From positions 186,001-250,000 of the forward strand of contig CATQJL010000112.1 in assembly GCA_958299035.1 (NCBI GenBank): 64,000 nucleotides of DNA, given 5' to 3'. Of the stretch, positions 25,441 to 36,848 are shown piece after piece. The position numbers and the translations under genes were made by a program. The stretch's first letter is position 1, and each line of letters begins with the position of its first letter. The DNA comes from Cylicocyclus nassatus (taxonomy: Eukaryota; Nematoda; Chromadorea; Rhabditida; Strongylidae). Below the pieces are notes generated by a model that saw only the letters and a list, made by a program, of their open reading frames with translations, did no database searches and was not told the DNA's origin.

Positions 25441-25500
25441 AGGCTGGATATCTCGGTATCGAGAATCTTAGAGCTTAAAAAGCTTTAATATAGCACAAAA

Positions 25501-25990
25501 TGCGGCCGAAGAAGCGTGCATCCATCGCAAGAGTTGATCAGAAGGCCAAAAAAGTCGGGGATCAAAGAAAGGCTAAACTCTCGGAACAGCGCCAGGAAAG
25601 GCTAGAAGGCAATCATACCAGAGTTGCTGAGACGAGGGCAACCAAATATTGGAACAGCGTGAAGCAAGCCTCTCGCTAAATCGCCTACGGCTTACTGCTC
25701 TGAGAGCCTCAGAATTACAAGAATTCCGTGATTCTCGGCTCAAATGCGATCGAGAACGCTGAAGCCAGAACTGAGGAGACGGCTGAACAGCGCGAATCTC
25801 GACTCGATGATATGCTCAAGAAAAGCTGAAGCCAGATCAGGAGACGGCCGAACACGCGAGTCTCGACTCGATGGCAACCGAGTGAGACATGCTGAAGCCA
25901 AGGCCCGTCGTAAACCCCCGAAATACGTCGCGATGTAAAGAAAGCGAGCTTACAACGTGCGCGACTGAAGTACGTGCTGCTCATGACCAT
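25501..25990 (+). pseudogene. Helitron 1: N-terminal fragment of Rep/helicase protein
   Basis: Starts ATG and encodes MRPKKRASIARVDQKAKKVG, then repeats of the type ETAEQRESRLDD and the ESELTTCATEVRAAH segment. This charged repeat head is what I know from nematode Helitron proteins. It is broken by several frameshifts and stops (for example after about 60 codons). The Fam1 copy at 26025 begins shortly after the last recognisable residues. The Rep and helicase domains of this copy are absent. Confidence 0.7.
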
Positions 25991-26024
25991 GCTTTGGTGG
26001 TCGCAAAACTCATGCGCACGCCCG

Positions 26025-26278
26025 CTCAGATAATCGCCGGGGAAGGCGGTCATGCGAATTTTGAGCAAGCGGGCACCGGAAAAATAGTTCGTGATTTCTT
26101 GTGGTCCGCTTGAAGAAATTTGGAATAATTTTGGCCAATTTCTAGACGAATGATTGGAGAACTATCGCGGCTTTTCTATGGATAAGTTGCGGCGCAGTGG
26201 CCGCATCCTCGCAAACTTTTTGCGAGAACATGCGAAATTGTTGGGGCCGCACGATCCTTTGTAAAGGACCGCACTGCC
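26025..26278. mobile_element. Fam1 TIR element, copy 2, left half
   Basis: Begins CTCAGATAATCGCCGG and follows copy 1 up to the GGACCGCAC block, where similarity stops abruptly at the left arm of the 3.6-kb fold-back. The corresponding right half resumes near 29944. Confidence 0.8.
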
Positions 26279-29200
26279 TTCAATACCGCTCGCGACTCGT
26301 CAAAAAAGTCGCCCTTGTGCGGCAGAGTGCGCCACACTCCACTAGAGTCCTCCGGAGAGCAGCGGAGTGCGCCGCACATCACTGGAGCCCGTCGGAATCC
26401 GCGTCGCATCGCCATATCTCGCTTCAGAATGGACGAATACCGAATCCGAGGACACCGTTCGATTCAGCTCGGCGAGACGCATCATCTAGTTCAAAGGAAT
26501 GCCACAACCTAGCAGGATATGATAGGTATACGCTAGACAGTAAGTTTTCGCTCAATTTTGCAGATTTTTGTTTGTTTGAATTGTTCAGTGTGTTGATAAC
26601 AATATTGCCAGTGATTTGTCGCTGATGACACATAGAAAGTATACTGTAGAACCATGGTAGAGAGTTAGTCTAATGGATTTTGTTCTAAAATCTGCTCCAG
26701 ATCACATTAGCGCTCACAGAATGTGCAGAAATTCCGTGAACTTCGCGGAACCGGGATTTTCGCCAGAGCCCGCGATAATCCGGGAAGTTCGGCGACATTC
26801 TAGGATCCGCGGAATCATGGGAATTATGCAGAATTCGCAACGCCATAACTTCCTTCGCAATAAATATATTCTAAATTTGGAAGCAGCATTTTGTTCCGAC
26901 CGTCAAGGCAAATCTTTTGATGTACAACATGTTCTCGATATTCCGTTTCCATTTTCTCAGATTTTTCTGTGAAGATCCTTTTGCAAGGATGTAACGCAGG
27001 ATGTAGCTCTGTGTAATATAAAAGATCCCAGTAAGCAGTATTCGATAGTAGTGTTCTGTAGGTTATCGTGCGTTCAAAAGCAGCTACAGACTGTCTTCCA
27101 AAAGAGACAGAAGCGTTGATGAATATTGGAAAAAGCACGTTTCTAAATTCTACTCGCCAACTGTCTTCGGAATGAATATATTCTGAATCCGAAGAAAGCT
27201 TTGTGCTCAGTTCGTCAAGGCAAATCTTTTGATGTACAACATGTCCTCGATATTCCAATTTCAGTATTCTCAAATTTTTATGTGGACGTCTTTTCGCAAA
27301 GGCATATTAAAGCAGCGCGCATTGCCCTTAGTAGACTCCAGCAAAGACCGTTCGATATTACTTATTCTGTAGATTATGAAGCGCTAAAAAATAGTCACAG
27401 GCGTCTTCCTAATGGAGATAGAAGGGTTGGTAAATTGTAAAAAAAAATCTTTTCGTCCCAAATTCTACTCGTAGTAACCCTAAAATACGGAACCATCTTG
27501 CTAAGCATATATGAGTTTTGTAATCGGCAAGCCGGATAACCTTAATGAGCAAGTTTTTAGAGAAATTCGGGTTATTTGATTTTTTCTCGTTTCATGCTCT
27601 GAAGCTCGCCAGTGGGTTTTGGTCAAAATGTCGATGATCTTGGTTTGGAAAGAGACTCTGCTCATAGAGGTTCTCGAACACGCTGTTTATGGAAATCGTG
27701 TTCTTTATCAAGTATAGGGTCTTTTTGCAGAGATGTGGTGAGGTAACTGTGACGGAGTCACGAAAGCTCATAAACTTCGCCTGCGCTTCTCGCGTACCTG
27801 TCAGAAAACTTGCCTGCTTGCTTTTCTAAGTCAAAGTCACTAGGAACTGTGCTGTCAAGTGGTGCATGACTCGAGCTTCAGTATATAGAAATCGCCGAGT
27901 TACAAGCCCACGAAAACACGTCTTCATGCATTTTGCCCAGAATGTAACGATCGCATACTTCATCGAAATTCTACCATGACTGGTTATGACAGTCTAAATG
28001 CAAGTATTATGGTCACTTTGTCCAAAGGATCTTACTGTATTAAATATGGTGGTTGAGTGTGCTTCAGCTGCTTAGTTGAATCAGCTTGGTGGCTAGAGCT
28101 CAGATCTATCTAACTACCAAATCCAATACAGGAAGATCCATTAAGCGATGTGAACGGATTTGGGCCCGTATGCACGTACATCCCCGCGGGAAGGGGAGGG
28201 GATTTGAGAGGGGAGGCGTCATATCTCGCTAGTCTATGTATCTTTCTTCTTCTTTCTCTTTCTTGGTTTTGAAGGTTCTCATACACTGATACTTGCGCAT
28301 AACGGATGCCAGGTTACTGCCATACAAGATTAGATATTCACTATTTACTCTGATCCCCTGAGGATCCCCAGGGGATCACCTCACATTTTCAAAGATATTT
28401 ATCTTTCTGAAAACTCGATGAAAATGTTCTAAAATTGTATTGTGGATTTACTACAACACTGCTAAACATATTTATGGTAGAAATGGGTGAAATCTCAAGT
28501 TATCAGAATCTTCGATGAACCGCTGCTCGCGAGCCAGAGATTATCGAAAAAATCGAAATCGATTCCATTTCTTCTGTAGAAAACATGCTCAGCAGTATCG
28601 TAGTATATCTTCAGTACAACTTTGCAGCGTTTTCATTCAATTTTCAGGAAATGAACGACTTTGAAAATGTGAGATGATCCCCTGGGGATCCCCAGGGGAT
28701 CGGAAGAAATAGTGAATATTTAATCTTGTATAGCATTAACCTGGCATCTATTATGCGCCGGTATAAGGGTATGAGAACCCTCGTAAGCACGATAGAGAAG
28801 AAAGAAGAAAAATATCTAGAGCAGTGAGATATGGATATATATGGGATACGCTTCCCCTCTCAGATCCCCTCCCCTCCCCGCGGGGATGTACGTGCACACG
28901 GGCCTTGGTCAGCGTGTTGTAGAACCACTCGCGGTGGAATTTCGTCGAATTATGCGATCTTTACGTTTTGGGCTGAAGACGTGTTTTCGTAGGCTTGTAA
29001 CTCGGCGATTTCTATATACTGAAGCCCGAGTCATGCGCCATTCGATAGCACACAGTTCCTAGTAACCTTTTTTGGAAAAGCAAGCAGACAAGTCTTCTGA
29101 CAGGTACGCGAGAAGCGCAGGCGAAGCTACGAGCTTTTGTGACTCCGTTACAGTTACCTCACCATATCTCTGCAAAAAGACCCTATACCTGACAGAGACC

Positions 29201-29943
29201 ACGATTTTCGTAAACAGCGTGTTCGAAAACCTCTATGAGCGGAGTTTCTTTCCACACCAAGATCATCGTCATTTTGACCAAAACCCACTGGCGAGCTTCA
29301 GAGCATGAAACGAGAAAAAATCAAATAACCCGAATTTCTCTAAAAACTTGCTCATTAAGGTTATCCAACTTGCCGATCACAAAACTCATATATGCTTAGC
29401 AAGATGGTTCCGTCTTTTAGGGTTACTACGAGTAGAATTTGGGACGAAAAGATTTTTTTTACAATTTACCAGCCCTTCTATCTCCATTAGGAAGACGCCT
29501 GTGACTATTTTTAGCGCTTCATAATCTACAGAATAAGTAATATCGAACGGTCCTTGCTGGAGTCTACTAGGGGCAATGAGCGCTGCTTTAATGCGCCTTT
29601 GCGAAAAGACGTCCACAGAAAGATTTGAGAATACTGAAATCGGAATATCAAGGACATGCTGTATATCGAAAGATTTGCCTTGATGAACTGAGCACAAAGC
29701 TTCCTTCGGACTCAAATATGTTCATTCCGAAGAAAGAACTCCAGTGATGTGCGGCGCATTCCGCTGCTCTCCAGCGGACTCTGGTGGAGTGTGGCGCACT
29801 CTGCCGCACTCCGGCGCATGCAGAGCACTCCGGCGGACTGCAGTGCAGTGCGGCGCACTCCGCAGCACTCTAGTAGACTGTCGCACTCCGGCGGAGCGCG
29901 CCGCAGTCCGGCGACTTTTTTGACGATTTATGAGCGGTATTGT
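26279..29943. mobile_element. 3.6-kb fold-back element inserted in Fam1
   Basis: Outer ends share CAATACCGCTC and GTCAAAAAAGTCGCC in reverse complement (26281-26315 and 29905-29942). The arms then pair through GCGGCGCAC-rich sequence, the segment 27180-27560 with 29330-29735, and 28140-28400 with 28650-28900, about a centre near 28527. The left arm also carries a tandem partial duplication (26840-27140 with 27140-27480). An open stretch encoding CSVRQGKSFDVQHVLDIP is present in both arms but is broken elsewhere; no family recognised. Confidence 0.75.
29755..29910. repeat. GC-rich short tandem repeat in fold-back arm
   Basis: Irregular repeats of about 12-14 bases built on GCGCACTCCG/GCGGACT. 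The left arm has a shorter related stretch at 26318-26390. Confidence 0.6.
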
Positions 29944-30359
29944 AGGGTACCTTGCGCTGAAAGAAGGTACCCCAAGCTCGGGTAATTAAACCATCGATGA
30001 CATCTCTGCTACATAGAGTCTCACCTTTCCTCGGCGTAAGCCTGAAACTGCGTAAAAAAAGTCTGAGCGGCTGCTGAAAGTTTGGCCAGCGCTCACTAAA
30101 AGAAATAACTTGACGAGCGTTTGCAGAATATGCTGTATTGATGCCCGCAGAGACCGTAAAGGAAGTGCCGCCCGCTGAAGGTTTGTCAGCGAGCGGTACC
30201 TCTTTGCTGTCGTATGTTCCGCCAGCGGGCAGCGGTACAGAGTTTTCTGCAAGCGGTTGGCAAATAATTTCTTTCAGCGAGCGCTGGCCAAACTTTCAGC
30301 AGCCGCACAGCCTTTTTTTACGCAGTTTCAGGCGTACGCCGAGCAAAGGTGAGACTCTA
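29944..30359. mobile_element. rearranged Fam1 right half with internal inversion
   Basis: Bases 29944-30187 follow the right half of Fam1, with GGTACCCCAAGCTCGGGTAA and CCAGCGCTCACT blocks. At about 30188 the sequence turns round and repeats the same segment in reverse complement to 30359. It ends directly against the terminus of the next Fam1 copy. Confidence 0.65.
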
Positions 30360-31613
30360 CTCAGACAATCCGGGGGCAGGCGGTCCGCAAACTCGCGCTT
30401 TCCTGCAGGCGGCCAGCAGAATTTTGGCGCGTGGCCAAACCTTTAGCGAGCGGTACTTCTTTTGCTGTCGTATGATCTGCCAGCGGGCAGCGGTACAGAG
30501 TTTTCTGCAAGCGGTCGGCAAATAATTTCTTCCAGCGAGCGCTGGCCAAACTTTCAGCAGCCGCACAGACTTTTTTTACGCAATTTCAGGCGTACGCCGA
30601 GCAAAGGTGAGACTCTATGTGGCAGAGGTGCCATCGCTGGTATGATTACCCAAGTTTGAGGTACTTTCTCTTAGCGGAAAGTACCTGAGGACTGTGCGGT
30701 CCTTCAAAAAGGACCGCGCGGCCCTCATATTTTTGCATAATCTCGCGAGAAGTCCGCGAGAATGCGGCCACTGCGCCGCAAATAATCTATAGAAAAACCG
30801 CGATAGTTCTTCGAGCATTCGTCCAAAAATTGGTCAACATTCTTCCAAATTTCTGCAAGCGGGCCGCGGGTGCGTAGCAAGTGTTACCCAGGCAGCCGCC
30901 TGGTGCCGCAGCCAGCCGCCAGGGCTGGCACCAACGCCGCGGCTGAGCTACCGCAAGCGCGCTCTCGTCGTCCGCAACCTCTCGCAGAGAGATTTTCGCA
31001 GCAGCCTCGCACCTCATCGCGCTGAGGTGCGAGAATTCCTCAGAGGTCGCGCTACTGCCACATATTATATATCGATCAAGACAGCGGAAAATTTGTAGTC
31101 TATTAGTAATATGCATTACAAAAAATACACAAAAACAAAAAAGTTAGATAAATAAACTGATGGAGTGATTATAAAATTAAAGGCATAATATCGTGGAGTA
31201 AGATCATAAAAAATATAAAATAGATTATTAAATGGTTTTTTGGCACAATTCGTTGTAACCTTTGGGGCAGAAGACTTCTAACATCAAGTAGGTCAGATAA
31301 TAGAAAAACTGTGCCACATATGGATATAAAAGATGAAATGATGTTGAGCAGCTAAGATTCGAAATGTAAAACTCTCAGCTATACAGCCTTCAGTCTGAGC
31401 ATCTTGCTCAAATTACCTATGTAGAAAATCCGTCGCTTTTAGAGGTAATTTTTGATTTTTTGCTTGTTACCGAATCTTTTTGAAAAAGAATATAACAATT
31501 CAGTAACAAACAGAAACACACGTAACGGACTAATCTAATCGAACTTAGGAAGAGATAGAGAATAGAAAACCCAAAACAAAAAGATCTATGAAGCCTAAAA
31601 CCATTGCGAAAGA

Positions 31614-31814
31614 GGCCCCGGGCAGACTTCACGCAATTTGATCGTCGCGACTGAATCGCGACGAGACAACTGTTACAACATCATTCCACGCCGATCAACT
31701 TGCATTCGGTTGTGATACTTTTCCAGCCCGAAATTTTTGAATGTGAATTGAAAATGAATGGAAATCTTGGCAATTAGATCGCGACATTGAGTCGCGTGAA
31801 GTCTGACCGGGGTC
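31614..31814. mobile_element. Fam4 MITE, copy 1 (201 bp)
   Basis: Terminal inverted repeats GGCCCCGGGCAGACTTCACG and CGTGAAGTCTGACCGGGGTC, with GATCGTCGCGACTGAATCGC just inside. It is strongly similar to 38925-39127. Non-coding and nested in Fam2. Confidence 0.85.
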
Positions 31815-32082
31815 GGAAGGATGCACTGCGCCGAAATGAAATCACTGATGCTATGCGCAGCTTTAGAGAAGCACATGAAACGGGAATTATATGCCAACAG
31901 CTTCTATAAATAGTTTTTGTATCAAAATGTCGAAATTTGCTGCAGAGAAAACCATTTCATTTGATAGCAGTGCCAATGTAAAAATAAATTTGATTGTGAT
32001 TTTTATTTGTGATTTTTTGTATTGTTTTTTATTTATTTAATTTTTTTTGTTTTTGTGTATTTTTTGTAATGCATATTACTAA

Positions 32083-32195
32083 CTAGATGGCAAACCGCTC
32101 CGCCCGGGACCAAACTTTGCACACATACACTTCGGGGCAGGGAGCGTCAGACAGACATACAGACATACAGACATTCAGCTTTATATATAAGATAA
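32083..32195 (-). repeat. short dispersed repeat inserted in the Fam2 right arm
   Basis: Contains CTAGATGGCAAACCGCTCCG, CTTTGCACACATACACTTCG and a run of ACAGACAT units. The Fam2 left arm lacks it, so it is an insertion. Related sequence occurs at 22640-22760 in the opposite orientation. Confidence 0.6.
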
Positions 32196-32945
32196 ACTAC
32201 AAGTTTTCCGCTGTCTTGATCGATATATAATATGTGGCAGTAGCGCGACCTCTGAGGAATTCTCGCACCTCAGCGCGATGAGGTGCGAGGCCGCTGCGAA
32301 AATCTCTCTGCGAGAGGTTGCGGACGACGAGAGCGCGCTTACGGTAGCTCAGCCGCGGCGTTGGTGCCAGCCCTGGCGGCTGGCTGCGGCACCAGGCGGC
32401 TGCCTGGGTAACACTTGCACGCCTCCCGCGGGCCGCAATAAATCAGCATACTATTTTCCCGGTGCCCGCTTGCTCAAAATTCGCTGGCTGCCTGCCCTCG
32501 GCGATTATCTGAGCACTGCCACTGCGTTACAAAACTCTATATCCTCGATGAACAGGCATGAAGCAAACGAACAAGATGCGGATACAGAACTTTCGCTTGC
32601 AACATTTGCCGAAGAAAAAGCTTCGATTTGTATTAGTATGCATTTGTATACTCTATTTGTATGTTGCATGGGTGTGCCCTGGCGTCATATGCCACCTTAA
32701 AGAAGAGTACTGATGAAGCGGCAACTAACGGCGCTGATAACGCAGCACCATTATTGGGTGCTTCTGTGCTAGAAGAGAGAGGTACTTTTCCCGCGGGAGC
32801 CTAAGTTTTGCAAGTCGCTCAATAGATAGGTTTTTGTGTAAATAAAACAAATTAGTAAATTAGCAACTTTTTCGTCAGTAGGGGAGAAGTGAGCTTGCAA
32901 AACTTGGGCCATTGAAAACTCACAAAAAAACTGAAAAATAGTAAT

Positions 32946-33560
32946 TAGATTGTCCGGAAATTAATGCAGGTTTTGAATTCCAGCCGCGATAAAGTCATAC
33001 ACTTCTCATTTCTAAGTAGGTTGCAAAACATCATTCGATAGAACAAAGCAAGCTTTTGCAAGAGCTTTCATTAACTTCGAGTTTCGAGCCGAAAACCAAA
33101 AAGATTCAGCTGAATAAAAAAATTGAGAAAAATCATAACTCCAGTTTAAATTCTGCAAAAATTCTAACTAGCTTAGGTAAACACAATCCACTTAAGGCAT
33201 CTATAAACGCCGTTGCCGTCTTTTTCTCTGTTAGAAATCAAGAAAACGGAATCTTTCATGCATTTGCAAAGTGGTGTTGTGCCGTTTCCACATAAATAGC
33301 TGTATACTACAAACCTGTAGAAGTACAAACGTGAACTTCCAGCTTTCTACAAGCTTTAGTTCTCGAAAAATATCGAATACAACTTTCACTAATCATGTGC
33401 TCCAAGCTAAAATTCAAATTTTTCGAGAACTAAAGCTGGAAATTTAGGTTTGTACTTCTACAGGTTTGTAGTATGGAAACGGCACAACACCACTTTGGCA
33501 AAAGTATGAAAATTTCCGTTTTCTTGATTTTTAACAGAGAAAAAAAGACCGCAATCCATT
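32946..33560. mobile_element. truncated palindromic mariner-type MITE
   Basis: Left end TTAGATTGTCCGGAAATTAA matches the termini of the intronic MITE at 5910-6539. The segment 33195-33390 is repeated in reverse complement at 33405-33545 (TGTAGAAGTACAAAC, CGTTTTCTTGATTT). No right terminus is found, so it is truncated near 33560. Confidence 0.65.
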
Positions 33561-34097
33561 AGCCAAGATGCCAAACGGTTCCTTTGCTCAGATCAAAGAA
33601 AACCGTCAGGTACACAGCCAATGAAGAGCAAATCAGCATGCATACACGATAAAAATGGCTAAGATGGTAGAAATAAGGGAATCATGACATGCAGAACAAA
33701 TTTGGTGAGCAAATGAGTTGCACTGCGAGAATATAAAGAAAAAAGTCTCAATCATTAGAAATACGATCAGGTAGACTTCTAACGTATTCTACAATCGAGA
33801 TGAAGTACCCTTTTGCAAATCATACGGAATTTTAAGTAACGCGCAGAAAACGCCCAGCGCGTTGACCTTCGGACACAATCAGCTGTTGATATCGATTGCA
33901 ATTGGCGTGCATTGAACCTGGTGCAGTTAGTCTACGGTCCTTGCGGCCAGGACGAACGCGGCGTACTCGACGCCTAGTCGGTTGCGCCTTCCTTGGTCTC
34001 CACGCTGAGCGCACCATTTTTCTTTGTCTGCCCCTGACCCCCTGTCTTCGAACGTCGCGACCATCATGAAAGGGGGGATTACTACGGGCCCAGATCT

Positions 34098-35918
34098 CAA
34101 GAAACGGCTGAACAGTGCGAGTCTCGACTCGGCAGCAGTCGAATGAGGACTGAGGCTTTAGAAGAGCGGAAACTGGCGCAGCGCAATCAGTACGGCTCAA
34201 CATGATCATGCTCGACATGTCCACGCTGGAGACGTCTAGGCGAGTAGATCTTCACCTCGCGGCATTCAATTACAATGCTCAGGTCAACTACTCGATCCAT
34301 CTGAAGATACTGGATTGGAAAGATGGATGGTGGCAAGTGTTGTCAGGCCAGGAAGTTCAGAACCGAACCTCCTGGCTTGTGCTGTTCCAGCGGCAAAGTC
34401 GACCTTCCGCCTTTACGTGAGCCGCCTGAGCCGCCTTGTTTTATACATGTCCGTCACGAGTGCTGTGTCCAGGTATATCCTGCACAACATCAGAAAGTAC
34501 AATGCGTGCTTCCAGATGACGTTCTTTGGCACTACAGTCGCCACGACCGACGTTGAGGAACACTATATAAGGTCGTTATCTGTGCTGACAAGAGGCCTGC
34601 TGGTCAGCATGACCCTTCAACTCTCCATCTGTAAGCGAAATGACGGTGGTCTTGGTTGGCGAAGACAACTGCGACAGGCGTGACATTATCATCCAAAAAC
34701 TTTGCGAAACGTTGCAGCGCATCCCTGAAACCCATAGGTCGTACAATGCCCTGCAGTACCCACTCATGTTCTGGGATGGAGTAAAGGGTATCATTTCGAA
34801 CTATGGCAAAGTAACCCTAGCACAGGTGCCCTCCCCAATAAGAAGGTATTGGCTATGGATTTCTATGCGCATGAATGATGATAAGGTCCACGTCCTTCAA
34901 CCACGCCGTGAAATGTCGCCAACTATTTCACCAGTTCATCGTGGACAGACGCCAAGATTGAGAGTGAACGGCTCCTCTTCATTCAATGCAATCAGCGAAA
35001 CCTGCGTGCAGACGACTATATCCACCTGCGGAATGCCGTGGCTGGAGATGGAAATGTCACTGACCTCGGGCAAATGTCATACTACCATCCTCCTTCAAGG
35101 GCGGCCCACGCCACGCACGTTTACACTCAGGACGCTATGGCATAATCACAGCGTACCGTCCTGCTCTGTTCATCATATTTAGTGCAGCCCGGCATGGAGC
35201 GGAAATTCGAAAAAGAGCTCTTCCCTGGCGAAGAGCCTTCTGACCGCCACGACATCACGGCGAGAGTCTTCACACAGAAGCTCAAGAAGCTTATAGACGT
35301 TCTAACAAAGAGCCATGCCTACGGAGACACTCGCTGCTGGATGTACACCGTGGAATGGCAGAAATGCGGTCTTCCGCATGCCCACATCTTAGTGTGGTTG
35401 AAGGAGAAGATACGCAAAGATCACATCGACAACATCATTTCGGCGGAGCTTCCCAGTCGAGGAGAGGACCCTCTTCTATTCAATGTTGTCCTCAAAGACA
35501 TGATCTATGAGCCATGCGGACCTGTGGGACGGCAAATGCACCTCGGCAGCTGATCCGGGAAACTCAAACGGGACTGATGGCTATCCCCTGTACAAAAGGA
35601 GAAAGTCTGATGATGGTGGGCGCACCGCCGTATAAAAATGAAGGTGGACCATCAGACCGTAGACGTAGTGGTGGACAACAGCTGGGTTGTGCCATACACT
35701 CGCTTACTCTCGAAGATGTTTCGAGCACATATCAATGAGAAGTACTGTAATTCGATGAAGTCGATTAAGTACATCTGCTTATATGCGAACAAGGGAAGTG
35801 ACATGCAGCGTTCGGCCTCGAGTAAGCCACTGCACCGTTTGATAGATCGAGCGTTATCCAACGGGCAGGTACATAAGCAGCAGCGAGGCAGTTTGACGTA
35901 TTCTGGGTTTCAGGATAC
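34098..35918 (+). pseudogene. Helitron 2 Rep (HUH nuclease) region
   Basis: Bases 34957-35138 encode IESERLLFIQCNQRNLRADD then YIHLRNAVAGDGN. Bases 35182-35553 encode ITARVFTQKLKKL, then CWMYTVEWQKCGLPHAHILV with the HxH metal-binding pair (codons at 35377 and 35383), then the KDMIYEPCGP segment. Bases 35638-35800 encode WVVPYTRLLSKMF and YCNSMKSIKYICLYANKGSD. Both tyrosines of the usual YICKY motif are kept, but the lysine between them is leucine here. The next conserved block (RYPTGRYISSSEAV) has TGA where Trp is expected and then meets the LTR insertion at 35919. At least four frameshifts join these pieces. Confidence 0.85.
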
Positions 35919-36848
35919 TGTGAAGCGCGAATAAAATTCAAAACCAAAAGTGCAAGTCACTAGCCATCGGCGCCGGCGCTCGCCCAGAAGAAGGAAAAGA
36001 TCTATGGTTCTACCATCTTAAACGACGTGCTCTCGAGAGATGCGAACCTGTACTCGAGCCTCTTCCTCCGTACTCCAACACCGATGAACGTCCGATACCT
36101 GGCAATGACCCAAGAGTTGGATGCATCGTATGCGGAAATAGCACACATAGAACATTCCGTTGTGAAGCCGACGTACCTTTCTGGCAACGCCTGAGACTCG
36201 TCCTTGAATATCAGTTGTGCAGAAGATGTGCTGAACCTCATGGAGGAGTTACCTGTCCATCAACACTACGATGTTCCAAATGCTGGCGCCGTGATGATCA
36301 TCCCACCTTCCTTTGTAGATCCACACGTAAAATTGATCACTGGTCTGATGATGAATCTGATTGATAGTTCCGGAGGACCGGAACTTTTTGAAAGGGGTAA
36401 GATGTGAAGCGCGAATAAAATTCAAAACCAAAAGTGCAAGTCACTAGCCATCGGCGGGAGGCGGAGCTTTAGAGAGTTGGAGTTGGAATGACTCCGCTCT
36501 GGAGAGCGGTCTCCTCTCCCCTGTGGCTGCGCGCTTCATGTCTGGACCCCCTCTCGTGAGTGATTGTTGTTTCAACTTATGTATTCTATTGTTGTGGTGC
36601 TTGGATATGTTTAATTACGCAATTGCTTGGCAAGTTTTCATGATCTCTTTTTAAAGTGTTAAAGTGCTTTATATGTTTATTCTGCATTGCTTTTCCTGCT
36701 TATAGATAAAGGTGTGGTTAAAAGGTTTTTAGTCTTGAAGAGTATAAACGGAATGTAAAGGACCGGAGTCGTGCATAAATTTCAATGTTGTTGACGTCCG
36801 CTCATCAATAAAAATTAAAGTCTACACTACGAAACCGCGGGCGTTATA
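35919..36848 (+). mobile_element. collapsed LTR retrotransposon inside Helitron 2
   Basis: A 54-bp direct repeat starting TGTGAAGCGCGAATAAAATT occurs at 35919-35972 and 36403-36456. The second copy continues as a longer LTR-like segment to 36848, while the first stops and is joined directly to gag-like coding sequence. ATAC flanks both outer edges (35915-35918 and 36849-36852). Deleting the insertion with one ATAC restores the Helitron reading frame (F-R-I-H-E-H). This is best read as an LTR element that lost most of its 5' LTR and interior. Confidence 0.8.
35978..36361 (+). pseudogene. BEL/Pao-like gag fragment with zinc knuckles
   Basis: One frame is open from about 35978 to a TGA at 36359-36361. 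It encodes ARPEEGKDLWFYHLKRRALE, then a CX2CX4HX4C knuckle (CIVCGNSTHRTFRC, from 36122), then CRRCAEPHGGVTC and CSKCWRRDDHPTFLC. Serial Cys/His knuckles of this kind are typical of nematode BEL/Pao gag proteins, which package the element's RNA. No start codon in context, no protease and no reverse transcriptase remain. Confidence 0.7.

Larger units (their letters stand above)
30868..32427. mobile_element. Fam2 long-TIR element, copy A (1560 bp), 9-bp target duplication
   Basis: The two ends are reverse complementary over about 270 bp, including GCAAGTGTTACCCAGGCAGC and a distal GCATTACAAAAAATACAC block. The element is flanked by a perfect 9-bp direct repeat GCGGGCCGC (30859-30867 and 32428-32436). 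Long terminal inverted repeats with a 9-bp duplication suggest a Mutator-like (MULE) element. That is an inference, since no transposase is encoded. It contains a nested Fam4 MITE (31614-31814) and a short insertion at about 32083-32195. Confidence 0.85.
30360..32513. mobile_element. Fam1 TIR element, copy 3, reverse orientation, split by Fam2
   Basis: Starts CTCAGACAATCC at 30360 and ends CGATTATCTGAG at 32513. Removing bases 30868-32436 (Fam2 plus one copy of its 9-bp duplication) leaves 585 bp, the same length as copies 1 and 4. This confirms that the two parts are one older element. Confidence 0.85.

Noticed and set aside
26824..27273. 149-codon minus-strand frame
   Set aside because: It spans a tandem duplication in a fold-back arm; it is not kept in the other arm.
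33832..34224. 130-codon Arg-rich minus-strand frame
   Set aside because: It overlaps the opposite strand of Helitron 2's N-terminal repeat and has biased, motif-free composition.
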